The notes under the pieces: generated by a model
Databases searched by the model: none
Told to the model about the DNA's origin: nothing
The model's input: only the letters and a program-made list of their open reading frames with translations
Position numbers and translations under genes: made by a program
Shown: positions 1 through 4,370 of the stretch, in pieces
Layout: each line of letters begins with the position of its first letter
Numbering within the stretch: position 1 is the stretch's first letter
From: Victivallales bacterium
GTDB taxonomy: Bacteria; Verrucomicrobiota; Lentisphaeria; Victivallales; Victivallaceae
Length of the DNA stretch: 6,667 nucleotides
Assembly (NCBI GenBank): GCA_030634125.1
Contig: DAOWBJ010000099.1
Location: 1-6,667 of the forward strand
Direction of reading: 5' to 3'

Positions 1-5
1 AAAGA

Positions 6-1265
6 TTATTTCATGTAAGCTTTGGCAACTTTATTAAAGGCGGCAACACAGGCTTCCATTTGTTCCACACTGTAAACAGGGTGAGGGAAGAAAGACATAG
101 TTCTGTCAGCCAGGTATTGAGCTTTTTTGCAGTCAAATTTAGTATAATCAATGTCGCGTGCGTTAGGATCGTTGAAGGGGTATTTGCGGTTTCCGAAACC
201 ATTCTTTTCAACGAAAGCGCGTTCGCGATACATTTCCGGCCATTGAACTCCGTAGCAGGGAGTACCTTCAGCACCGACAGCTTTACAGAATTCAGCAACG
301 GTGCAAGTCAATTTGTCTGCGTCCAATACCAATGGAACCCACCAGAAAGCATTTTGACGATCTTCAGTATTAACCGGAGTTTCCAATACCAGAGGATGAT
401 TTTTCAATCCGTCAATAAGCACTTTTGCATTACGTTTACGGTTTGCCAGGTTCCAGTTGTCAAAACGTTCGAGTTCGCAGAGGCCGATTTGAGACTGCAT
501 TTCAGTCATGCGGAAGTTGAAACCGACACGTTTGTGGATGTACATCAATTTGCCTTCCATTTCGAGCAGGTTCAAACGCTCTTTAACATCGTAACCATGG
601 TCACGGAATGAACGGCATTCCCATGCCAGCTCGTCGTCATCAGTTACAACCATACCGCCTTCGCCGCCTGTAGTGAAATGTTTGCTCTGGCAGAAACTGA
701 AACAACCGATATCACCGATTGTACCAGCTTTTTTACCTTTGTAAACACCGCCGAAACACTGTGCGCAGTCTTCGATAACTTTGAGATTATGTTTTTTAGC
801 GATAGCTAAGATAGGATCGAGATCAGCTACAACGCCATAAAGATGCACAACAATAATAGCTTTAGTGCGTTCGTTGATAAGTTCTTCAATGCATTCAGGA
901 TCAATATTGTGATCTGTGGTAACATCAGCAAAAACCGGTAAAGCACCAGCTTGCAGAGCGCAGAATGATGAAGCGATAAAAGAATAACTCGGACAGATGA
1001 TTTCATCGCCGGGGCCAATGCCCAGACCAGCGATAGCTGTATGAAGAGCAGCTGTTCCGTTAGTAACACTAATTGCGTTTCCGACGCCAATCCACTCAGC
1101 CCATTTTGTTTCAAATTCCTGACCAATCGGTCCTGTCCAGTAGTTTACCTGACCTTTACGCAATGGCTCCATTGCTTTTTGCACTGTGCTTTCTTCGAAT
1201 GAAGGCCACATTGGAAATGCGCCGTCATAAACTTTTGAACCACCATTAATTGCTAATCCAGACAT
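6..1265 (-). CDS. DegT/DnrJ/EryC1/StrS-family PLP-dependent aminotransferase
   Basis: A 419-residue protein, the usual length for the sugar aminotransferase family (fold type I, PLP cofactor, cytoplasmic). Seen: a phosphate-binding region near NGTAAL (69-74), the cofactor-contacting aspartate in VIEDCAQCFGG (Asp166), the Schiff-base lysine in FCQSKHFTTGGEGG (Lys195), and the family motif FNFRMTEMQSQIGL (249-262). Family members usually transfer an amino group from Glu or Gln to a keto-sugar or keto-cyclitol, for surface polysaccharides, modified nucleotides or secondary metabolites. The substrate cannot be read here. The start is an ATG with AAGGAG (plus strand 1272-1277) six bases upstream, and the gene ends in TAA at 6-8. 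It has its own strong promoter with a paired palindrome, so it is probably expressed separately from serA and the GxxExxY gene. No sugar-biosynthesis genes are visible beside it, although the window ends just past its stop. Family call sure; substrate unknown. Confidence 0.93.
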   Translation of the reverse strand: MSGLAINGGSKVYDGAFPMWPSFEESTVQKAMEPLRKGQVNYWTGPIGQEFETKWAEWIGVGNAISVTNGTAALHTAIAGLGIGPGDEIICPSYSFIASSFCALQAGALPVFADVTTDHNIDPECIEELINERTKAIIVVHLYGVVADLDPILAIAKKHNLKVIEDCAQCFGGVYKGKKAGTIGDIGCFSFCQSKHFTTGGEGGMVVTDDDELAWECRSFRDHGYDVKERLNLLEMEGKLMYIHKRVGFNFRMTEMQSQIGLCELERFDNWNLANRKRNAKVLIDGLKNHPLVLETPVNTEDRQNAFWWVPLVLDADKLTCTVAEFCKAVGAEGTPCYGVQWPEMYRERAFVEKNGFGNRKYPFNDPNARDIDYTKFDCKKAQYLADRTMSFFPHPVYSVEQMEACVAAFNKVAKAYMK

Positions 1266-1297
1266 GTTTGACTCCTTGTTTCAGTTAAAATTAAAAA

Positions 1298-1320
1298 CTT
1301 AGTAGAACTTTTCCATTAAG
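1298..1320. promoter_or_regulatory. operator-like palindrome 2, just past the predicted start of transcription
   Basis: A 23-bp imperfect palindrome whose left arm CTTAGTAGAA and right arm TTCCATTAAG match at 8 of 10 paired positions around CTT. Its core GAACTTTTCCATTA (1305-1318) repeats GAAGTTTTCCATTA (1341-1354) with one mismatch and the same orientation. The centres are 1309 and 1345, 36 bp apart. It falls roughly at +5 to +27 of the aminotransferase transcript. The repeated, spaced and symmetric layout favours a DNA-binding site over chance. Confidence 0.45.
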
Positions 1321-1331
1321 TACTTCTTTTT

Positions 1332-1360
1332 ATATTACTGGAAGTTTTCCATTATGTCAA
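1332..1360 (-). promoter_or_regulatory. sigma70-type promoter of the aminotransferase gene
   Basis: Read on the minus strand, a perfect -35 TTGACA (plus 1355-1360) is followed by exactly 17 bases and a -10 TAATAT (plus 1332-1337). Transcription should start near 1325, giving a leader of about 60 nt before the ATG at 1265. It is the best promoter match in the window. The spacer is occupied by a palindrome, listed separately. Confidence 0.75.
1336..1354. promoter_or_regulatory. operator-like palindrome 1, in the promoter spacer
   Basis: The plus strand reads TACTGGAAGTTTTCCATTA: arms TGGAA (1339-1343) and TTCCA (1347-1351) around three bases, with outer TA and TA also symmetric. It fills the space between -35 and -10 of the aminotransferase promoter, a classic position for a repressor to block RNA polymerase. 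A second copy lies 36 bp away. The binding protein is not encoded in the window as far as I can tell. Confidence 0.5.
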
Positions 1361-1362
1361 TG

Positions 1363-1395
1363 TTTTTTTGAAAAAAATGTTTTTTTTATTTTTTT
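1363..1395. promoter_or_regulatory. A/T-tract block upstream of the aminotransferase promoter
   Basis: Four homopolymer tracts follow each other: T7 (1363-1369), A7 (1371-1377), T8 (1380-1387) and T7 (1389-1395), directly behind the -35 box. The location, about -40 to -70, suits an UP element or bent DNA that strengthens the promoter. The block overlaps the stop codon of the GxxExxY gene (1386-1388). The T7-G-A7 part could also fold weakly and slow transcription arriving from that gene, but it lacks a GC stem. Confidence 0.35.
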
Positions 1396-1847
1396 GGATC
1401 CCGCAAAGGCGCAAAGAGGCTAAAGAAAAGAAAAGAAAGGAGAAAAAGAAAGTTTTTTTGATTTTCTTCTTTTAGTCCATTAACACATCTGGTAATTCCA
1501 TCTTTCATTAGAGATGTGTTAAAATTTAATAAGAATCCTAACTTACAACCAGTTAGTTTTAAATATGTTTGAAGTTGCTTTTTATGAACAGGTTTAATTT
1601 CTTCCACTGACTTCAATTCAAGTATAACTTTATTGTTTATAATAACATCAGCCTTGAATCCTTCTTCAAAGACTATGCCATTATAATCTATTGCTATTGG
1701 GACTTGGCGTCTTACGAACATGCCTCTTGATTCAAGTTCATGAGCCAACACGACTTCATAAACAGATTCAAGTAACCCTGCTCCAAGAGCTCTATGAATT
1801 TTAATTGCAGCATCAACAATATCTTTACTCAATTCATTTTCCGTCAC
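1386..1847 (-). CDS. GxxExxY-family protein (PD-(D/E)XK nuclease-like fold)
   Basis: A 153-residue protein. The name-giving motif is GLLESVY at 24-30. The nuclease-like signature is Asp67 followed by E77-L-K79 in VILELKSVE, then a Gln at 91 (QLQTYL). This fits the PDDEXK_3 family (PF13366 as I recall it), common in bacteria and archaea with no settled role; a DNA-related or defence function is inferred only from the fold. The start is a GTG at 1847-1845 with AGGGGA (plus 1853-1858) five bases upstream. The conserved domain ends near residue 127. The remaining hydrophobic tail (about 133-146) and the APLRDPKK end come from a purine-rich tract and from the inverted repeat at 1399-1433, so the tail is probably read-through of repeat DNA rather than selected protein. 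It lies 82 bp behind serA on the same strand and may be co-transcribed with it, yet the whole gene sits between inverted repeats. Confidence 0.88.
   Translation of the reverse strand: MTENELSKDIVDAAIKIHRALGAGLLESVYEVVLAHELESRGMFVRRQVPIAIDYNGIVFEEGFKADVIINNKVILELKSVEEIKPVHKKQLQTYLKLTGCKLGFLLNFNTSLMKDGITRCVNGLKEENQKNFLFLLSFLFFSLFAPLRDPKK
1399..1433. repeat. left inverted repeat of the GxxExxY cassette
   Basis: This 35-base arm begins TCCCGCAAAGGCGCAAAGAG. Against the reverse complement of 1881-1914 I count 32 matches, two substitutions and one single-base gap. It lies inside the 3' end of the GxxExxY gene and encodes roughly residues 139-150. The internal period CGCAAAG/CGCAAAG resembles CGCAAAG-rich repeats I remember beside other GxxExxY genes. 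Confidence 0.7.
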
Positions 1848-1859
1848 AATATTCCCCTA

Positions 1860-1874
1860 TTTTGCGAAGCAAAA
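1860..1874. repeat. small hairpin with GCGAAGC core
   Basis: TTTTGC-GAA-GCAAAA is a perfect six-base stem with a three-base loop. The core d(GCGAAGC) is known from model DNA studies as an exceptionally stable mini-hairpin. It lies just inside the right cassette repeat and a few bases before the GxxExxY ribosome binding site. On the minus-strand transcript the loop reads UUC. Confidence 0.5.
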
Positions 1875-1880
1875 AAAAAC

Positions 1881-1914
1881 TTTCTTTTCTTTGCCTCTTA
1901 GCGTCTTTGCGGGA
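1881..1914. repeat. right inverted repeat of the GxxExxY cassette
   Basis: A 34-base partner of the arm at 1399-1433 in opposite orientation, ending GCGTCTTTGCGGGA. It lies in the gap between the serA stop (1930) and the GxxExxY start (1847). The two outer ends enclose about 516 bp containing just that gene. I see no clear target-site duplication in the bases outside 1399 and 1914. Confidence 0.7.
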
Positions 1915-1929
1915 CACCTCCCCTCTGTT

Positions 1930-3504
1930 TTAAGCTTCGAAGGAGAATTGGAATGCGTGTTGAGCGTTGACGTCTTCTTTGATTTTTTCGATGAGCATTG
2001 TTGGGATTTCAGTATTGGTTTTGATAACCGCTAATGAATTCCCCGCTTTGAGATCCTGCGGTGCGCGCAGGTCGATGATATTGATATTTTTTTCACCAAG
2101 TATGCTGGCTATTTTACCGATAACACCGGGTTGGTCATTATATTCGACGAAAAGATTATGTCCGGTCGGTTCCAGATAGAGCTTATCAAAGTTTTTCAGT
2201 CTGGACACCATCAAATTATTTTCAGTAATAGTACCGCGGACACTGGCCTGGGCGACGACGTCATCACCGGCAAATAAATCAATAGTCATTGATTCGCCAT
2301 AATGTTTTTCATCATTGACGTTACGGTTAAGCAGTTCGATTCCACGGGATTCGAGAAAACTTGCCGCGTCAGACGCGTCCTGAAAAATATCAAATTCAGC
2401 AGAAATCGCCGCGGTAATTGGCGCGGTCATCCACTTGGCGTATTGATTCAGTTCACCATAAAAACTTGTTTCGATGCGGGTAGGGTGTTTGTCTTTGCCC
2501 AGATAACCGCTGGCAATCGAAGTCAATACAAAGGCGAGGCGCTGATATGCTTCGTCAAGTCCGTCTGGAATACCCTTGTTGACCACGCAGTTGGTGACGC
2601 CCTGTTCAAAATAACCGACTGTTTGTTCGGCGGCGCGTTTTGCGGCGTTAAAGTTAGCTTCTTTAGTGCTGGCTCCGAGGTGTGGGAGCATGACATCAGC
2701 AATGTTAGCCACAGATTTGTCACCGGCTGCGTCTTTCGGATAAACATCGTTACAGAAAATTATTTTTTTCTCTGCTTTGACAGTGCGCATATCGTCTTCG
2801 TTGATAATTCCGGCACGGGCACAGTTTACCAGAGTCGCTCCGTCTTTCATCAGGCGCAGAAGTTTGCAATTGATCATGCCGCGCGTTTCGTCATTTTCCG
2901 GGATATGCAGTGAAACGTAATCTGATTTTTCAAAAATTTCCTGTACAGAACAAAGCTCAACGCCGATTTTTTCGGCTAAAGCAGGAGAAATCATCGGGTC
3001 ATAACCGAGTATCCGCATATTAAAACCTTCCAGGCGTTTAATCAGCAAACGACCGATGTTTCCTAAACCGACAATACCAATAGTTTTGCCGGTGAGCTCG
3101 GAACCCATGAAATTTTTCTTTTCCCATTTTCCCGCACGGGTCGAGATGTCGGCAGTAACCAGATGACGGGCTCCGGCAAGCATAAACGCGACGACCTCTT
3201 CGGCGACTGCGTTGGAATTCGCGCCGGGAGTATTCATTACCGCGATATTTTTGCGGCGGGCGTATTTAGTATCAACAGTGTTGTAGCCGGCTCCGGCGCG
3301 AACCACCAGTTTCAGCTCGGGAAGCGCGTCAATAATTTCCGGTGTAACTTTTTCGCTGCGGACAATAAGAACTTCAGTATCTTTATGTTCGGCCGCAAGT
3401 TCGTTCAAAGATCGGTCGGCATCCTGCACAACAGTATAAGATTTTTCAGTTAATAAATTTGCCGCGACGGTATCTAATTTCGTTGGTATTAAAACTTTTT
3501 TCAT
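1930..3504 (-). CDS. serA: D-3-phosphoglycerate dehydrogenase
   Basis: A 524-residue enzyme that oxidises 3-phosphoglycerate to 3-phosphohydroxypyruvate with NAD, the first committed step of serine synthesis, in the cytoplasm. Domain order: substrate-binding domain split around a Rossmann domain with GLGNIG (146-151) and Asp169 in GYDP as the NAD-ribose contact; catalytic Arg230 (NCARAG); catalytic His275 (LPHLGAST); an intervening domain (about 315-435); and a C-terminal ACT domain (about 449-524, EYNDQPGVIGKIASILGEKNI) that usually senses serine. Length and layout match the long form with an ASB-like domain. Oddity: where most relatives have DVFxxEP with the catalytic Glu, this reads DVYPKD, so Asp258 stands in the Glu position. 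Start ATG, with GGAG (plus 3513-3516) eight bases upstream and a promoter at 3552-3580. Function call strong. Confidence 0.94.
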   Translation of the reverse strand: MKKVLIPTKLDTVAANLLTEKSYTVVQDADRSLNELAAEHKDTEVLIVRSEKVTPEIIDALPELKLVVRAGAGYNTVDTKYARRKNIAVMNTPGANSNAVAEEVVAFMLAGARHLVTADISTRAGKWEKKNFMGSELTGKTIGIVGLGNIGRLLIKRLEGFNMRILGYDPMISPALAEKIGVELCSVQEIFEKSDYVSLHIPENDETRGMINCKLLRLMKDGATLVNCARAGIINEDDMRTVKAEKKIIFCNDVYPKDAAGDKSVANIADVMLPHLGASTKEANFNAAKRAAEQTVGYFEQGVTNCVVNKGIPDGLDEAYQRLAFVLTSIASGYLGKDKHPTRIETSFYGELNQYAKWMTAPITAAISAEFDIFQDASDAASFLESRGIELLNRNVNDEKHYGESMTIDLFAGDDVVAQASVRGTITENNLMVSRLKNFDKLYLEPTGHNLFVEYNDQPGVIGKIASILGEKNINIIDLRAPQDLKAGNSLAVIKTNTEIPTMLIEKIKEDVNAQHAFQFSFEA

Positions 3505-3538
3505 TTAACCTGCTCCAATTATGAATTTTTAAAATAAG

Positions 3539-3564
3539 TATTTTATAGAAAATAATATAAAATA
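3539..3564. promoter_or_regulatory. AT-rich palindrome over the serA -10 and start site
   Basis: Arms TATTTTATA (3539-3547) and TATAAAATA (3556-3564) are perfect inverted copies of nine bases around an eight-base centre. They cover the predicted -10 box and the first transcribed bases of serA, so a regulator could act here. All-A/T arms make chance symmetry plausible. Confidence 0.3.
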
Positions 3565-3580
3565 TCAGCTTTGCAAACAA
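3552..3580 (-). promoter_or_regulatory. probable serA promoter
   Basis: On the minus strand, TTGTTT (plus 3575-3580), 17 bases, then TATTAT (plus 3552-3557). The predicted start of transcription is near 3545, leaving about 40 nt of leader with the ribosome binding site at 3513-3516. The region is AT-rich, so chance matches are easier than at the aminotransferase promoter. Confidence 0.5.
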
Positions 3581-3680
3581 AAGCCGAAAAAAACACCTTT
3601 ATATAATTATTTTAGTGGAAGATAACTTGATCGTATAGGAATTTGTTATTTTGAAGTTGGCCGTGCGAAAATTAAAAATT
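3581..3680. other. AT-rich intergenic stretch, no gene seen
   Basis: Between the serA promoter and the first hairpin I find no start codon with a credible ribosome binding site, no long frame and no clear promoter. It is the quiet edge of the remnant zone that continues to about 4300. Confidence 0.4.
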
Positions 3681-3693
3681 GATGCGAAGCATC
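3681..3693. repeat. second GCGAAGC mini-hairpin
   Basis: GATGC-GAA-GCATC is a perfect five-base stem with a GAA loop. It shares the nine-base core TGCGAAGCA with the hairpin at 1860-1874, in the same orientation. It is immediately followed by the REP-like palindrome, so the two form a double-hairpin unit. Confidence 0.5.
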
Positions 3694-3723
3694 TTTGGAG
3701 TGCGCAACCCCTGTTGCGCTTTA
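3694..3723. repeat. REP-like intergenic palindrome
   Basis: Arms GCGCAAC (3702-3708) and GTTGCGC (3713-3719) pair perfectly around CCCT, flanked by TTTGGAGT on the left and TTTAAA on the right. I remember many PVC-group genomes carrying intergenic palindromes with a TTTGGAGTG...stem...CTTT frame and a variable GC stem; this copy fits that pattern. It could also act as a weak terminator, but no gene reads into it productively. The family assignment rests on memory. Confidence 0.4.
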
Positions 3724-3840
3724 AAATTTGCGAGTGTTAGTTTGTGGCGTGAAATTAAAAAGCCTATGAAATGTTCTTCCCCGTGAACAACTATTTCGTA
3801 GTTGGCTACTCCATTTCCACCATTCCTGCCAGATTTTCAT
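3721..3840 (-). pseudogene. probable N-terminal remnant of a transposase
   Basis: A 39-codon frame from ATG (3840-3838) to TAA (3723-3721). The first 25 or so residues, MKIWQEWWKWSSQLRNSCSR then GRTF, resemble the start of a DDE-type transposase family I recall from PVC genomes (W..WW...LR.ACSR.RTF..). After that the frame runs into unrelated sequence and stops at the edge of the REP-like palindrome. A full transposase would need several hundred residues, so this is at most a scrap. No terminal inverted repeat or intact element could be found around it. The similarity is by eye and short. Confidence 0.35.
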
Positions 3841-3875
3841 ACTTTTTCTCTTTTGTTGCTGGTTAACACTTGAAA

Positions 3876-3915
3876 AACAACTTATATGCGTCACCGTAAG
3901 GACACATATATTGTT
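3876..3915. repeat. 40-bp imperfect palindrome between the transposase scrap and the DUF6788-like gene
   Basis: The core arms TATATGCGTC (3883-3892) and GACACATATA (3901-3910) match at nine of ten positions around the loop ACCGTAAG. Outside them, AACAA (3876-3880) pairs with TTGTT (3911-3915) after a two-base bulge. It ends about 15 bases before the AGGAG of the following gene, so it may be an operator, a leader hairpin or the trace of an element end. Confidence 0.5.
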
Positions 3916-3921
3916 AAATTC

Positions 3922-3959
3922 AAAGCACAAAGGAGTTTTATCGTGAAAAAAGCACAAAG
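3922..3959 (+). repeat. 11-bp direct repeat AAAGCACAAAG
   Basis: Copies at 3922-3932 and 3949-3959 are identical and exactly 27 bp apart. The first contributes the start of the AGGAG ribosome binding site (3931-3935). The second spans codons 3-6 of the out-of-frame GTG start of the next gene. The repeat probably arose by a small local duplication close to the frameshift. Confidence 0.55.
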
Positions 3960-3963
3960 CTGA
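3943..3963 (+). other. six-codon open start (GTG to TGA) in front of the DUF6788-like gene
   Basis: GTG AAA AAA GCA CAA AGC TGA follows AGGAG at good spacing. It is one base out of phase with the frame beginning at 3918. The A6 run at 3946-3951 is a possible slippage site: one extra A in the transcript, or a -1 ribosomal shift, would restore the long frame. A lost A in CAAAG (3955-3959) explains it equally well. Confidence 0.4.
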
Positions 3964-3980
3964 AGAAAGAAATCAAAAAA

Positions 3981-4238
3981 TTGCAACAAGAAATGTATGA
4001 GCTTGGCGATATGCGTCCAGGGTCATTGACCAAACAAATCAGAAGCTGGGGTAAGGAATACTGGCAAATCAGCTATACTCACCGAGGCAGAGGACGCACC
4101 GGCTATGTGAGCGATAAAAATTACGAGAAAATAAAAACAGAAATTGAAACCCACAGAATATTTAAAGAATTGAGTAAAAAGTTAATTGATTTGTCTATTG
4201 AATATGCTAAATTAACTGACAAAGAGAATGATTCTTGA
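3981..4238 (+). CDS. DUF6788-like small protein, 5' end probably frameshifted
   Basis: An 85-residue frame counted from TTG 3981. The body GDMRPGSLTKQ...YWQISYTHRGRGRTGYV followed by a basic helix (THRIFKELSKKLIDL) resembles the small DUF6788 family often met near insertion sequences. The cysteines (CGxPxCxC) of many members are absent here, although shorter forms without them exist as I recall. The only strong start signal is AGGAG (3931-3935) seven bases before GTG 3943, but that frame ends at TGA 3961-3963 after six codons. Adding one base there would join it to this frame and give a typical VKK...LKKEIKKLQQEM start. The downstream frame is open from 3918 to the stop. Weak internal starts are TTG 3981 and ATG 3993. 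It may be decayed, slippage-expressed or translated weakly. Function unknown. Confidence 0.6.
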   Translation: MQQEMYELGDMRPGSLTKQIRSWGKEYWQISYTHRGRGRTGYVSDKNYEKIKTEIETHRIFKELSKKLIDLSIEYAKLTDKENDS

Positions 4239-4273
4239 TGCTCAAGAACTCGGTACTCTCAAGATATGCTTGA
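4232..4273. repeat. cluster of TCAAG/CTTGA half-sites at the gene end
   Basis: TTCTTGA (4232-4238) and TCAAGAA (4242-4248) form a perfect seven-base stem over TGC, with the stop TGA of the DUF6788-like gene inside the stem. A second pair, TCAAG (4259-4263) and CTTGA (4269-4273), follows. No T-run trails either stem, so a terminator is doubtful. A regulator site for the promoter at 4300 is an alternative. Confidence 0.4.
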
Positions 4274-4299
4274 ATATGTTGTAACGCAATATATAGTCT

Positions 4300-4329
4300 T
4301 TGACTATTATAAAAGAAAAATCATATAAA
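4300..4329 (+). promoter_or_regulatory. probable promoter of the large plus-strand gene
   Basis: TTGACT (4300-4305), an 18-base spacer, then TATAAA (4324-4329). Transcription would begin near 4336 and leave a leader of about 35 nt before ATG 4371. Position and match fit the large gene. It makes that gene independent of the DUF6788-like fragment. Confidence 0.55.
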
Positions 4330-4370
4330 ACAGACTGGGACTTTTGCGCTGGTAAACTTGGGCAATGATT

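Noticed and set aside
60..611. 183-codon plus-strand frame opposite the aminotransferase
   Set aside because: It lies fully antisense to a clear gene with conserved active-site motifs and has no ribosome binding site or recognisable domain.
1363..1387. T7-G-A7 followed by T8 as an intrinsic terminator
   Set aside because: The stem contains no GC pairs and would be too weak. An A/T-tract promoter element is the better reading.
2302..2913. 203-codon plus-strand frame opposite serA
   Set aside because: Antisense to the NAD-binding and catalytic part of SerA. Its long length follows from codon bias of the real gene.
3788..3804. CAACTA-TTTCG-TAGTTG hairpin
   Set aside because: Six-base stem inside the presumed coding remnant, with no repeat copy or T-run; chance is likely.
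3841..3957. N-terminal extension of the minus-strand transposase scrap
   Set aside because: The extra 39 residues look like random translation through the 40-bp palindrome and the divergent gene's leader. The transposase-like part begins at the ATG at 3840.
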